Both the position numbers and the translations under genes were made by a program. A stretch of DNA of 64,000 nucleotides from NCBI GenBank assembly GCA_947447975.1, contig CANFLU010000008.1:29026-93025 (forward strand), in the 5' to 3' direction. Below the pieces are notes generated by a model, which saw only the letters and a program-made list of their open reading frames with translations, was not told where the DNA came from and did no database searches. The stretch's first letter is position 1. The number at the start of each line of letters is the position of its first letter. This DNA comes from Comamonadaceae bacterium (lineage in GTDB: Bacteria > Pseudomonadota > Gammaproteobacteria > Burkholderiales > Burkholderiaceae_C). Shown here in pieces: positions 47,362 to 56,257 of this stretch.

Positions 47362-49158
47362 ATGAAATTTTCACAACTTTTTTCGGCGTCGGCGCAACAG
47401 GCTTGGTGGCTACGCACGGCAGCAATACTGATCGTCAGCGCGCTACTGGCTTCCTGCGGTGGCGGCGGTGTCGTGGTGACAGGTGTTTCGCAGCGACTGC
47501 TAAGCGCAGAAGTGTCGGCTCGCAACGCCGTCAACTATGCGCCTTACCGAACTTCCCAAGTGGAATCGGACCGTGCCAATGAGACGATTACTGAAGCCAT
47601 GATCAAGCAGGACTTGGAACTGATGGTGGCAGGTAACTTCAAACTGATCCGCTTGTTTGACAGCTCCGACAAAGTAGCCAAGCAAACCTTGAAAGTCATT
47701 CGGGACAACAACCTGGATATCAAAGTGATGCTGGGCGTCTGGATTGCCAGCGGCAATGATGCGTTCAACCAGACTGAAATTGCAAGAGGCGTTGCCCTGG
47801 CCAAGCAATACAACGACATCGTGGTAGCCCTGAGCGTTGGCAATGAGACCATGGTCAATTGGTCTTTCAATCGATTGACGGTGGCGCAAATGGCTACTTA
47901 CATCAAAAGTGTGCGCAGCCAAGTCACACAGCCCGTTACCACCGATGACAACTGGGCATTTTTTGCAAAAACCACCGAACAGGATCAGAACCCGCGCGCG
48001 GTGCTGGACGTGATCGACTTCGTAGCCATGCATACCTACCCCTTGGCCGAAACCATCCACCCGCCCGCTACCTGGGACTGGCAGCAGTTAGGGGTGGCAG
48101 CCGGACCTTTGCGGGCCACTGCCATGATGGACGCCGCTATTGCTGCCGCGCGTGCGCAGCACGCCTTAGTGCGGGCGTACCTTGATAGTCAGGGGTTTCC
48201 CAAGATGCCAATCGTCATCGGCGAAACCGGTTGGAAGGCCGTGGCCTCCAATGGCGAATTCAACCGCGCCCATCCGGTGAACCAGAAAATGTATTTCGAT
48301 CGGCTGCAAACTTGGACGAGCGAAGTGCGTGGCGGTGCGAACGGGCCCAAATCTATTTTCTACTTCGCGGCCTTTGATGAAGACTGGAAAGGTTCAGACG
48401 ATAAATGGGGACTATTCAACAAGAACAGGCAAGCACGTTATGTGGTCCAGAGCCTGTACTCTAAAACCCTGGGCTTTACGTATGAGGCCGGTACCTACAC
48501 CGCGACGGACGCCCTGTACGCCCCGGATGTGAGCCAGGCGGTCGTTAGTGGATCGCGCTTCACGCTGTATGCAGACAGTATCCCGACAGGCGCATCATCG
48601 GCGGTGGCGACAGGAGCAGATCTATTTGGCTGGGACAACCCACCCACGGCCTATGGTGGAGAAGAGGATGCAGGTGTGCGCGTCACCGGCGCACCTGGCG
48701 ACAGTGCCAATGGGCTGGTGGTTAAACCCGTTCCTAAGTCATGGGGATGGGGCATGCTGATCGCACCTAGCAATGGCACCTCGATCGCCAATCTGAGCGC
48801 CTATGAAGCGACAGGTAGTTTGAATTTCAGCATCAAAACGACATACCCTGGCAAACTGGAAGTAGGCTTCTACACAGGCAGCGGCGCCTCGGGCTATGAC
48901 GTTTACATGCTTCTAGTCAGCGGAAGTTACGGCTATGTGAACGATGGTAATTGGCACACGGTCAGCATTCCGATTCGGGATATCAAACCTTCTGGCAATA
49001 AAGGCTCTGGCAACGAGGGCTCGGCCACATCGGTATTTGATCTCAGCAAAGTGACCAACCCCTTCGTGATCGCGGATCGCTTTGGCAAAACCGGTAACAC
49101 CCAAGCCAGCGCTACCAACACCAAGATTTATATCGACAATATTTACTGGTCCAAATAA
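47362..49158 (+). CDS. GH17 beta-1,3-glucanase lipoprotein
   Basis: A protein of 598 residues with a lipoprotein signal (L-A-S-C, Cys ~33). The GH17 TIM-barrel (~50-350) has the acid/base Glu162 in S-V-G-N-E-T and the nucleophile Glu288 in I-G-E-T-G-W; both are family hallmarks of beta-1,3-glucan-active enzymes. The C-terminal module (~395-598) begins L-Y-A-D-S-I-P-T-G and ends I-D-N-I-Y-W-S-K, and resembles the C-terminal module of the GH16 protein. AAAGG precedes the ATG. It follows the porin by 24 bases. Confidence 0.9.
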   Translation: MKFSQLFSASAQQAWWLRTAAILIVSALLASCGGGGVVVTGVSQRLLSAEVSARNAVNYAPYRTSQVESDRANETITEAMIKQDLELMVAGNFKLIRLFDSSDKVAKQTLKVIRDNNLDIKVMLGVWIASGNDAFNQTEIARGVALAKQYNDIVVALSVGNETMVNWSFNRLTVAQMATYIKSVRSQVTQPVTTDDNWAFFAKTTEQDQNPRAVLDVIDFVAMHTYPLAETIHPPATWDWQQLGVAAGPLRATAMMDAAIAAARAQHALVRAYLDSQGFPKMPIVIGETGWKAVASNGEFNRAHPVNQKMYFDRLQTWTSEVRGGANGPKSIFYFAAFDEDWKGSDDKWGLFNKNRQARYVVQSLYSKTLGFTYEAGTYTATDALYAPDVSQAVVSGSRFTLYADSIPTGASSAVATGADLFGWDNPPTAYGGEEDAGVRVTGAPGDSANGLVVKPVPKSWGWGMLIAPSNGTSIANLSAYEATGSLNFSIKTTYPGKLEVGFYTGSGASGYDVYMLLVSGSYGYVNDGNWHTVSIPIRDIKPSGNKGSGNEGSATSVFDLSKVTNPFVIADRFGKTGNTQASATNTKIYIDNIYWSK

Positions 49159-49204
49159 GCGAAAAAATCAGCGTCCTGACGCGTCAGGGCGCTGGGCAAA
49201 GCGC

Positions 49205-50539
49205 ATGATCCGCCATTACCTCAGCAAGCAAGATGCTGCGTCCCATTTGGTAGAACAAGTACCATTGCTTGGCTACCAGAGCGCGGGTGGCGTGCCATCG
49301 CTCTACATCAACCCCCACAAAACTTTCCAGACGCTGGAAGGTTTTGGCGGCGCCTTCACGGAATCTGCGGCCACCACCTGGAAAAAGTTGCCCTTGTCGC
49401 AGCAGCAAGAAGTGCTGCGCGCTTACTTTGACCCGGTGCAGGGGCACGGCTATACCTTTTGCCGGGTGCATATGAATAGCTGCGATTTTTCACTGGGCAA
49501 CTATGCGCATGTGGAGACGGCGGGCGATGTGGACTTGCATAGCTTTAGCATCGAGCGCGACCGCGTGGCCTTGTTGCCCATGATTCAGGCGGCGCAGCAA
49601 GTGGCTGGGCGCACACTGCAACTACTGGTGTCTCCCTGGAGCCCGCCGGCCTGGATGAAAAGTAATGGGCAGATGAATCGTGGCGGGCATTTGCTGCCCC
49701 AATACCGCGCGGCCTGGGCACGCTGTTTTGTGGAGTTCATACGCGCGTATGCAGCCGAAGGCGTGCCGGTGTGGGGCGTTTCGGTGCAAAACGAGCCCGA
49801 GGCAGTGCAGGCCTGGGACAGCTGTATTTACACCGCCGAAGAGGAGCGCGATTTTGTGCGCGACCACTTGGGGCCGACGCTGGCGGCAGCGGGCCTGGGG
49901 CATGTGCGCATCGTGATTTGGGACCACAACCGCGACCGCATGGTGGAGCGCGCTGACAAGGTGTTGAGCGACCCCCAAGCGGCGCAGTACATCTGGGGAA
50001 CCGGTTTTCATTGGTATGTGGAAGACCATTTTGAGCATGTGCAACTGCTGCACGATGCCTGGCCCGACAAGCACCTGCTATTTACCGAAGGCTGCCAGGA
50101 AGGCGGGCCGCATACCGGCGAATGGGCGGTGGGCGAGCGCTATGCGCGCTCCATCATCAACGACCTGAACCGCTGGACTGTGGGCTGGATCGACTGGAAC
50201 CTGTTGTTGGACGACACCGGCGGCCCCAACCATGTGGGCAATTTATGCAGTGCGCCGATATTGGCGAACCCGCACACCGGGTCTCTGGACTACCAAAGCT
50301 CGTATTACTACCTAGGGCATTTTTCGCGCTTTATCCGGCCCGGCGCCAAACGGATTTTGTGCGCCGCGACGCGCGAAGCCTTGGAGTGCTGCGGCTTTAT
50401 CAATACGGACGGCTCGATTGCCGTAGTGGTGTGCAACCGCAGCGATACCGCGATGGCGTTTGATTTGCACTGGTGCGGCCAGCACTACGCCACCGAGCTA
50501 GCGGCGCATGCGATAGCGACGTACGTGCAAGCGGCCTGA
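49205..50539 (+). CDS. GH30 glycoside hydrolase, cytoplasmic
   Basis: A protein of 444 residues without a signal peptide. GH30 features: G-F-G-G-A-F-T-E-S (~46-54), S-P-W-S-P-P-A-W-M-K, acid/base Glu197 in V-Q-N-E-P and nucleophile Glu295 in F-T-E-G-C. A short C-terminal beta-domain follows. GH30 members act on glucosylceramide, beta-1,6-glucan or related beta-glucosides. In this locus, hydrolysis of beta-1,6 branches of laminarin oligosaccharides inside the cell is the best guess. An in-frame extension upstream overlaps the GH17 gene and is not family-like. It ends the porin operon, convergent with the ABC operon. Confidence 0.88.
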   Translation: MIRHYLSKQDAASHLVEQVPLLGYQSAGGVPSLYINPHKTFQTLEGFGGAFTESAATTWKKLPLSQQQEVLRAYFDPVQGHGYTFCRVHMNSCDFSLGNYAHVETAGDVDLHSFSIERDRVALLPMIQAAQQVAGRTLQLLVSPWSPPAWMKSNGQMNRGGHLLPQYRAAWARCFVEFIRAYAAEGVPVWGVSVQNEPEAVQAWDSCIYTAEEERDFVRDHLGPTLAAAGLGHVRIVIWDHNRDRMVERADKVLSDPQAAQYIWGTGFHWYVEDHFEHVQLLHDAWPDKHLLFTEGCQEGGPHTGEWAVGERYARSIINDLNRWTVGWIDWNLLLDDTGGPNHVGNLCSAPILANPHTGSLDYQSSYYYLGHFSRFIRPGAKRILCAATREALECCGFINTDGSIAVVVCNRSDTAMAFDLHWCGQHYATELAAHAIATYVQAA

Positions 50540-50574
50540 GCGCCGCGCGTAAACCAGCTGCTAAGGGCCGGTGT

Positions 50575-51627
50575 TTACAAGGCCTGGCCTGCGGCGTCAA
50601 AGCCCAACACCGCATCCGCTGGGGCGCGCAGAAACACCATTTGCCCGGCCTGAAACGCGCCGCTGTTGGCGGCCACTTTGGCCTTGAGTAATTCGGCTAC
50701 GCCTTGCACACGCATATGGAGCACGGACGCGTCACCCAGGTGCTCGGCCAGCACCACGGTGGCGGCCACGCCCTCGCCGCTTGCGTGTACTTGCAGGTGT
50801 TCGGGGCGCACACCCAGGTGCTTTGCTCCGGCCAGGCGTTCACCGGCCAGGGTTTTCCATAGCGCCTGGTGGGCCAGCTCGGCCGCGCTGCCGGGCTGTT
50901 CGAGCAAGTTGATTTTGGGCGCGCCCATAAAGCCGGCCACAAACACATTGGCCGGGCGCTGGTACACCTCTAAGGGCGCACCGATTTGTTCGATCACCCC
51001 TTTGTTAAACACCGCGATACGGCTGCCCAAGGTCATGGCCTCGACCTGGTCGTGGGTAACGTAAATCATGGTGGTACCCAGCTCTTTGTGCAGCCGGGCC
51101 AGCTCCACGCGCATGTCCACGCGCAAGGCAGCGTCCAGATTGGACAGAGGTTCGTCAAACAAAAATACTTTGGGTTTGCGCACAATGGCGCGGCCAATGG
51201 CTACGCGCTGGCGCTGGCCGCCGGACAGCTCTTTGGGGTAGCGCTGCAAGAGTTCGGTCATGCGCAGAGTTTCGGCCGCTTGCTGCACCTGACGCTCGCG
51301 CTGGGCCTTAGACACACCGGCCATCTTTAGCGCAAAGCCCATGTTGTCGGCCACGGTCATATGCGGGTACAGGGCGTAGCTTTGGAACACCATGGCCGCG
51401 CCCCGATCGGAGGGGCGCACATCGTTGGCACGTAGGCCATCTATGCGCAGTTCGCCCGCACTGATGCTTTCCAGACCCGCGATCATGCGCAGCGTGGTGG
51501 TCTTGCCGCAGCCCGAGGGCCCGACAAAGACGAGAAACTCGCCATCGCGCACATCGATGTCGATGCCACGTATCACCTCGGTGGTGCCGTAGCTTTTGCG
51601 TATGCCTTGCAGCGTGACGGTGCCCAT
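50575..51627 (-). CDS. sugar ABC transporter ATP-binding protein (MalK/UgpC type)
   Basis: A protein of 350 residues. Walker A is G-P-S-G-C-G-K-T-T (~37-45), the signature is L-S-G-G-Q-R-Q-R-V-A and Walker B ends V-F-L-F-D-E-P-L-S-N-L-D. The C-terminal regulatory/OB domain starts with L-G-V-R-P-E-H-L, the MalK subfamily feature. It energises import through the two permeases at 53052 and 53888. The ATG at 51627 has AAGGAA upstream. It lies 30 bases after the GH1 stop and is the last gene of the importer operon. Confidence 0.93.
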   Translation of the reverse strand: MGTVTLQGIRKSYGTTEVIRGIDIDVRDGEFLVFVGPSGCGKTTTLRMIAGLESISAGELRIDGLRANDVRPSDRGAAMVFQSYALYPHMTVADNMGFALKMAGVSKAQRERQVQQAAETLRMTELLQRYPKELSGGQRQRVAIGRAIVRKPKVFLFDEPLSNLDAALRVDMRVELARLHKELGTTMIYVTHDQVEAMTLGSRIAVFNKGVIEQIGAPLEVYQRPANVFVAGFMGAPKINLLEQPGSAAELAHQALWKTLAGERLAGAKHLGVRPEHLQVHASGEGVAATVVLAEHLGDASVLHMRVQGVAELLKAKVAANSGAFQAGQMVFLRAPADAVLGFDAAGQAL

Positions 51628-51656
51628 GGGTGTGTTCCTTGTTGCGGTGGGCGCTA

Positions 51657-53009
51657 TTAGGCGGCGCGCTGCACCTGAGTCTGGCCGGCCAGAAAGTCGC
51701 GGTACCACTTAGCGCTGTCTTTGAGGGTGCGCTGCTGGGTGTCGTAGTCCACATAGACAATGCCAAAGCGTTTGGCATAGCCCGAGGCCCATTCAAAGTT
51801 GTCCATTAGGCTCCAGACCATATAGCCCTTCATGGGCACACCTTGCGCCATGGCATGGTGTACCGCCGCGATATGGGTTTGCAGATAGCGTATGCGGTCG
51901 GCGTCATGTACCTGGCCATTGACCAGGGGGTCTTTGAAGGCGCCGCCGTTTTCAGTAATCAATAGCGAAGGCACCGGATAGTCTTGGTGCAAACGCAGCA
52001 ACAACTCGGTCAGTCCCTGGGGATAGACCTCCCAGTCCATTTCGGTCACTTCCAGGCCGCTGCTGTGCACGTCGTAACTGCCTTGTGCGCGCACCACGGT
52101 GCGCGAGTAGTAATTGATGCCCATGAAGTCCATAGGCGTGGCGATGATGTCCATATCGCCTTCCTGAATCGGAGGCGCGTCGTCCCCGAGATGTTCCAGG
52201 ATGTCTTGCGGGTAGCTCGCTTTGTACAGCGGGTCCATAAACCAGCGCACCAGGCGGCCATCGTCAAGCCGGGCTTTGACCAGGTCTTGCGGGCTGTCGG
52301 TGGCAGCGTGGATGGGCGAGAGATTGAGCACAATGCCCAGTTCCGCTTTGCAGCCCACTTCGCGCAGAGCGCGTACTGCCATGCCATGACTCAGCAGCAA
52401 ATGGTGGGCCGCGCGCATAGCGATGCCACGCTCTTTGATACCGGGCGCGAAGATGCCGGTCTCGTAGCCCAGGATGGCCATGACCCAGGGTTCGTTGTGC
52501 GTGGCAATCGAGGCCACGCGGTCGCCTAAACGTTGGTGCATGCCCAGGGCGTAGTCGACAAAACGGTGGACGGTGTCGCGGTTAGCCCAGCCGCCCTGGT
52601 CTTGCAAGGCTTGGGGCAAGTCCCAGTGGTTGAGCGTGAGGTAAGGCGCCAATCCGCGTTCGAGCATGCCGTCGACCAGGCGCTCGTAAAAGTCCAGGCC
52701 TTGGCGGTTCCAGGCGCCACTTCCCAAGGGTTGCACGCGTGGCCAGGATACCGAAAAACGGTAGGTATTGACGCCCAGCTTGGCGATCAGGTCCAGGTCC
52801 GACTCCCAGCGCTGGTAGTGCTCGCAGGCACGGCTGCCATCGGTGCCGTCGGCGATAGCGCCGGGTTGGGCGCAAAACGTATCCCAAACTGACGGGCCGC
52901 GCCCATCGCTGGCCGTGGCGCCTTCAATCTGGAAGGCACTGGTGGCGACGCCCCAGACAAAATCATGCGGGAAACAAGCTTTGAGTTCTAAGTCGGTAAG
53001 GGATGACAT
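51657..53009 (-). CDS. GH1 beta-glucosidase, cytoplasmic
   Basis: A protein of 450 residues with the GH1 N-terminal signature F-V-W-G-V-A-T-S-A-F-Q-I-E-G-A (~17-31), acid/base Glu173 in T-H-N-E-P-W and nucleophile Glu353 in I-T-E-N-G-G. No signal peptide, so it releases glucose from imported beta-gluco-oligosaccharides in the cytoplasm. It is embedded in the ABC importer operon between the second permease and the ATPase, which ties the importer to beta-glucosides. Confidence 0.95.
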   Translation of the reverse strand: MSSLTDLELKACFPHDFVWGVATSAFQIEGATASDGRGPSVWDTFCAQPGAIADGTDGSRACEHYQRWESDLDLIAKLGVNTYRFSVSWPRVQPLGSGAWNRQGLDFYERLVDGMLERGLAPYLTLNHWDLPQALQDQGGWANRDTVHRFVDYALGMHQRLGDRVASIATHNEPWVMAILGYETGIFAPGIKERGIAMRAAHHLLLSHGMAVRALREVGCKAELGIVLNLSPIHAATDSPQDLVKARLDDGRLVRWFMDPLYKASYPQDILEHLGDDAPPIQEGDMDIIATPMDFMGINYYSRTVVRAQGSYDVHSSGLEVTEMDWEVYPQGLTELLLRLHQDYPVPSLLITENGGAFKDPLVNGQVHDADRIRYLQTHIAAVHHAMAQGVPMKGYMVWSLMDNFEWASGYAKRFGIVYVDYDTQQRTLKDSAKWYRDFLAGQTQVQRAA

Positions 53010-53051
53010 GGTTCTGATTTCGACAGTTCTTTGATAACGTCCAAGGAATAC

Positions 53052-53891
53052 TTATTTCACCGCGCCCGCGGTCAGGCCGTCGATCAAACGGCGCGAGGAA
53101 ATCGCAAATAAAACCAACAGCGGCAAGGTCGCAATGGCAGAGCCGGCCATGACAGCGCCCCACTCGGTATTGACCGGGCTTTGCATGCTGCGCAAGGCCA
53201 AGGGCAAGGTGTACATGTCGGGGGAACGCATGACGATCAGCGGGCCGATGAAGTTATTCCACGAGGCGATGAAGGTGATGAGGCCTAACGTGCCCATAGC
53301 CGGTTTAAGCAAAGGCAAGACGATGCGCCAGTAAATGCCCAACTCGCCGCAGCCGTCCATGCGCGCCGCTTCGATGAGCTCGCGCGGGATGGCGCTGCTG
53401 ATGAACTGGCGCATCATGAAAATACCGAAAGCACTGGCAGCACCGGGGATGTAGAGCGCGCGCGGCTGGTCGATCCAGCCAAAGGTGTCCATGATCATGA
53501 AGCTGGGAATCATGCCCAGAAACGAAGGCAGCAGCATGGTGCCCATGACCAGGGTGAACAAGGGCTGCTTGAAGCGAAAGTGAAACATCGCAAATGCATA
53601 GCCACCCATAGAACAAAACAACAGCGTTAGCGCGGTGGACGCCAGGCCCACATACAAACTCCAGCCCAGGCTGCGCCAGAAGGGAATCTTGGTGGTCAAG
53701 ATATCCAAATTAGCCATAAAGCTGTTGCCGAAAAACAGCGGCGGCGGCAGGTTGAATATTTCGGTGCGCGAATGGCTGGCAAACACGAACATGAAATAAA
53801 AAGGCAGCAGCATCACCACCGCGCCCAGCGCCACCATGGCATAGGCGGCGCGCGGCGCCAGTTGGCTCGGGGCGGACGATGCGCTACTCAT
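53052..53891 (-). CDS. sugar ABC transporter permease (MalG type)
   Basis: A protein of 279 residues with six membrane helices and the cytoplasmic EAA loop (E-A-A-R-M-D-G-C-G-E-L-G-I-Y-W-R-I-V-L-P, ~177-196), which docks to the ATPase. Its ATG overlaps the end of the MalF-type permease (ATGA), so the pair is co-translated. Confidence 0.93.
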   Translation of the reverse strand: MSSASSAPSQLAPRAAYAMVALGAVVMLLPFYFMFVFASHSRTEIFNLPPPLFFGNSFMANLDILTTKIPFWRSLGWSLYVGLASTALTLLFCSMGGYAFAMFHFRFKQPLFTLVMGTMLLPSFLGMIPSFMIMDTFGWIDQPRALYIPGAASAFGIFMMRQFISSAIPRELIEAARMDGCGELGIYWRIVLPLLKPAMGTLGLITFIASWNNFIGPLIVMRSPDMYTLPLALRSMQSPVNTEWGAVMAGSAIATLPLLVLFAISSRRLIDGLTAGAVK

Positions 53892-54811
53892 GCGGAGGGG
53901 CCGCGCGGCTTGAAGGCGCGGTTGGTCAGCCAGGTCAAAACTGCCACAAAGACAAACAAGAGCCAGGACAGCGCGCTGGCGCCGCCAAAGTCATTGAACT
54001 CGAAGGCCGTGCGGTACATATACATGGCGGTAGTCATGCCGCTTTGGTCGGTGCCGCCACGCCCGCCCGTCAGGATAAAGGGCTCTTCAAACAACTGCAA
54101 ACCGCCGATCACGCTGAGCGTGACGCCGAAATAAATCATGGGCTGCAAGCTGGGCAGCGTGATAAACCAAAACTGCTGCCAACGCCCTGCTCCGTCCATG
54201 GTGGCCGCTTCGTAAATATCGGCGGGAATGGTTTGCAAGGCTGCCAGGTAAAGCACGGTGTTAAAGCCCACGTAGCGCCAAAACACCACCAGCGAAATCG
54301 CGGGCTTGACGTTTTCTGCCCGACCCAGCCAGTCCACGCCTTGCGACGGTGTGATCCATGCCAGCCCCGGTAATTCGTGCATGGCTAGCAAAGCCTGGTT
54401 GATCAGTCCATAGTCGGTGGAAAACAAGGTGCTGAACATCATGGCGATGGCCACGGTGCTGGTGATATAGGGCAAGAAGTAGGCACCGATCACGAAATTG
54501 CGGCTGCGCTTGAAGGACGTGTGGATAAAGTAGGCCAGCGGTATCGCCACCAGGTGCTGCGGCACACCGGACACCAGCGCCAGCCAGGCGGTGTTTTTCA
54601 GGGATTTCCAGAACCATTCGTCGCTAATGGCGAAGGCGAAATTGTCTAGACCGACAAATTTCATGGCCGACAAGCCGGCCGTTGGCTCCCAGCTTTGAAA
54701 GGCCAGGTAAAAAGAAAACAGCAGCGGAAAAACGCCGAACACCAAGAACAGCAGGACAAAGGGGCTGAGCAGCACATAAGGTACGGCGGCGGGGGACAAA
54801 CGCGGGGTCAT
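53888..54811 (-). CDS. sugar ABC transporter permease (MalF type)
   Basis: A protein of 307 residues with six membrane helices and the EAA loop E-A-A-T-M-D-G-A-G-R-W-Q-Q-F-W-F-I-T-L-P (~206-225). It forms the translocation pore with the MalG-type partner. It lies 58 bases after the binding-protein gene; the region between has no operator. Confidence 0.93.
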   Translation of the reverse strand: MTPRLSPAAVPYVLLSPFVLLFLVFGVFPLLFSFYLAFQSWEPTAGLSAMKFVGLDNFAFAISDEWFWKSLKNTAWLALVSGVPQHLVAIPLAYFIHTSFKRSRNFVIGAYFLPYITSTVAIAMMFSTLFSTDYGLINQALLAMHELPGLAWITPSQGVDWLGRAENVKPAISLVVFWRYVGFNTVLYLAALQTIPADIYEAATMDGAGRWQQFWFITLPSLQPMIYFGVTLSVIGGLQLFEEPFILTGGRGGTDQSGMTTAMYMYRTAFEFNDFGGASALSWLLFVFVAVLTWLTNRAFKPRGPSA

Positions 54812-54869
54812 GCGATGGGCTCTTGGTTAGGCGTTTGTCGGGTGTAAAGCTGCGGTAGGCGAGGAAGGC

Positions 54870-56126
54870 TTAGCGCTTGACGCGGCGCTCTAGCAAGGCC
54901 TTGGCGTCGGCCAGCGCGGTGCGCACGTCTTTACCCTGGTCCAGCACTTTGTCCAGCTCGGTATTAATGATTTCTTCGGCGATGGGGTCAAGCTTGTGCA
55001 CATTGACCGCATTGATTTTTTGTGCGGCTTCGCGCCAAATCAGCCGCGCTTTTTGGCCGCCCAAAAATTCAATCGGCTGGTCAAAGAATGCGTCTTTATG
55101 CGTTTCGATCAGGGCGGGGAACGCGTCCTGTGATTTGAAGGCGGCCAGTTGCTGCTCTGGGGTGAGCGTCATCATGTAGATAAAGTCTGCGGCCAAGGCT
55201 TTGTTCTTTGCGCCTTTGGGAATGCTGTAAAAACTGCCGCCCCACGATGCAAAGGCTTTTTCGGGCAATTGGGCCGCGCGCCACAGACCCTTGGTTTCAG
55301 GGGCGAGCCAGTTGTTCAGATGGCCGGCCAACCAGGCGCCAGACATTTGGGTAGCAATAGTGCCGCGCTTAAAGCCTTCGGACCATTCGTTGGACCAGGC
55401 GCCGATTTTCCCGTCCAGCTTTTGGTCGCGCACTTTTTTCGCCATCTCAAAAGCGCGCACAAAGCGGGGCGAATCGACCAGCACTTTGCCGGTTTTATCT
55501 ATGTACATGGCCTCGCCGGTTTTTAGGTCGGCGCGAATCATGATGTCTTTGACGTCGCGCGCATGGGCCACCAAGTAAGCGCCGGTGGCGGACTTGATCT
55601 TCAGGCCTGAGTTGACAAAGCTGTCCCAGGACTGGGTCAGGTCGGCTTCGGTCAGGCCCGCTTTTTTCAGGATATCGGTGCGGTACAGCAAAGTACCCGG
55701 GCCGATGTCGGTGGGCATCGCCACCAAGGCGCCACCGGTGGACATGCCCTGCGCGTAAGCAAAAGGCACGATGCGCGCGCGCTGCGCCTGCAAGTTGTAA
55801 GGGGCTGCGCCCAAATCTTCCAGCCCGCCGCCTTCGGCAAATCGGCCCACATAACCGTACTCCACCACCATCACGTCCGGCAGGTTGGATGAGGTGGACA
55901 GGGCCGTGGTCATGGCGGTGTGGTGGTCAGGGTAGGCCCGGCTGGTGATCTTGACCTCCACGTCCGGGTGCTTTTTCTTGAAGGCCGGAATCGCCGCCTT
56001 GGCGATCTCGTCCACCGCCGGGAAAGCCGCGATATTGAGCACCGTCTGCGCTAACGCAGCGCCCAATCCCGTGGCCAGCCAAAGGACGGATATTCGTAAA
56101 GTGCGGCCAAAGATTCGCTGTGCCAT
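54870..56126 (-). CDS. sugar ABC transporter solute-binding protein
   Basis: A periplasmic protein of 418 residues with a signal peptide (1-~27, G-A-A-L-A-Q-T). The fold is that of MalE-like binding proteins: an early F-P-A-V-D-E-I-A-K segment, the P-D-V-M-V-V-E-Y strand, and a later W-S-N-E-W-S-E-G-F-K-R-G-T-I-A-T-Q-M-S-G-A-W segment. It opens the importer operon, with the LacI operator at 56195 in its promoter and AAGG before the ATG. The context predicts beta-1,3-gluco-oligosaccharides such as laminaribiose as ligand. Confidence 0.92.
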   Translation of the reverse strand: MAQRIFGRTLRISVLWLATGLGAALAQTVLNIAAFPAVDEIAKAAIPAFKKKHPDVEVKITSRAYPDHHTAMTTALSTSSNLPDVMVVEYGYVGRFAEGGGLEDLGAAPYNLQAQRARIVPFAYAQGMSTGGALVAMPTDIGPGTLLYRTDILKKAGLTEADLTQSWDSFVNSGLKIKSATGAYLVAHARDVKDIMIRADLKTGEAMYIDKTGKVLVDSPRFVRAFEMAKKVRDQKLDGKIGAWSNEWSEGFKRGTIATQMSGAWLAGHLNNWLAPETKGLWRAAQLPEKAFASWGGSFYSIPKGAKNKALAADFIYMMTLTPEQQLAAFKSQDAFPALIETHKDAFFDQPIEFLGGQKARLIWREAAQKINAVNVHKLDPIAEEIINTELDKVLDQGKDVRTALADAKALLERRVKR

Positions 56127-56194
56127 AGGCGCCTTTTGAAATGGTGGTGGAAAAAAGCCGATAAAACCGATTTCTAACAGCCTACAGACTGTTT

Positions 56195-56208
56195 TGAAAG
56201 CGCTTTCA
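56195..56208. promoter_or_regulatory. LacI-family operator for the ABC importer-GH1 operon
   Basis: A perfect TGAAAGCGCTTTCA palindrome 69 bases upstream of the binding-protein start, between that gene and lacI. Confidence 0.87.
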
Positions 56209-56241
56209 ACAAATTATAAGAGCGGGATTTAGGCCTGCGCC

Positions 56242-56254
56242 CTAGGGTATTCCC
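56242..56254 (-). promoter_or_regulatory. GGGAAAACCCTAG-like element, copy 4
   Basis: Minus-strand reading GGGAATACCCTAG, 12 of 13 matches, 33 bases upstream of the operator at 56195 and just outside the lacI stop codon. Confidence 0.5.
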
Positions 56255-56257
56255 GCA

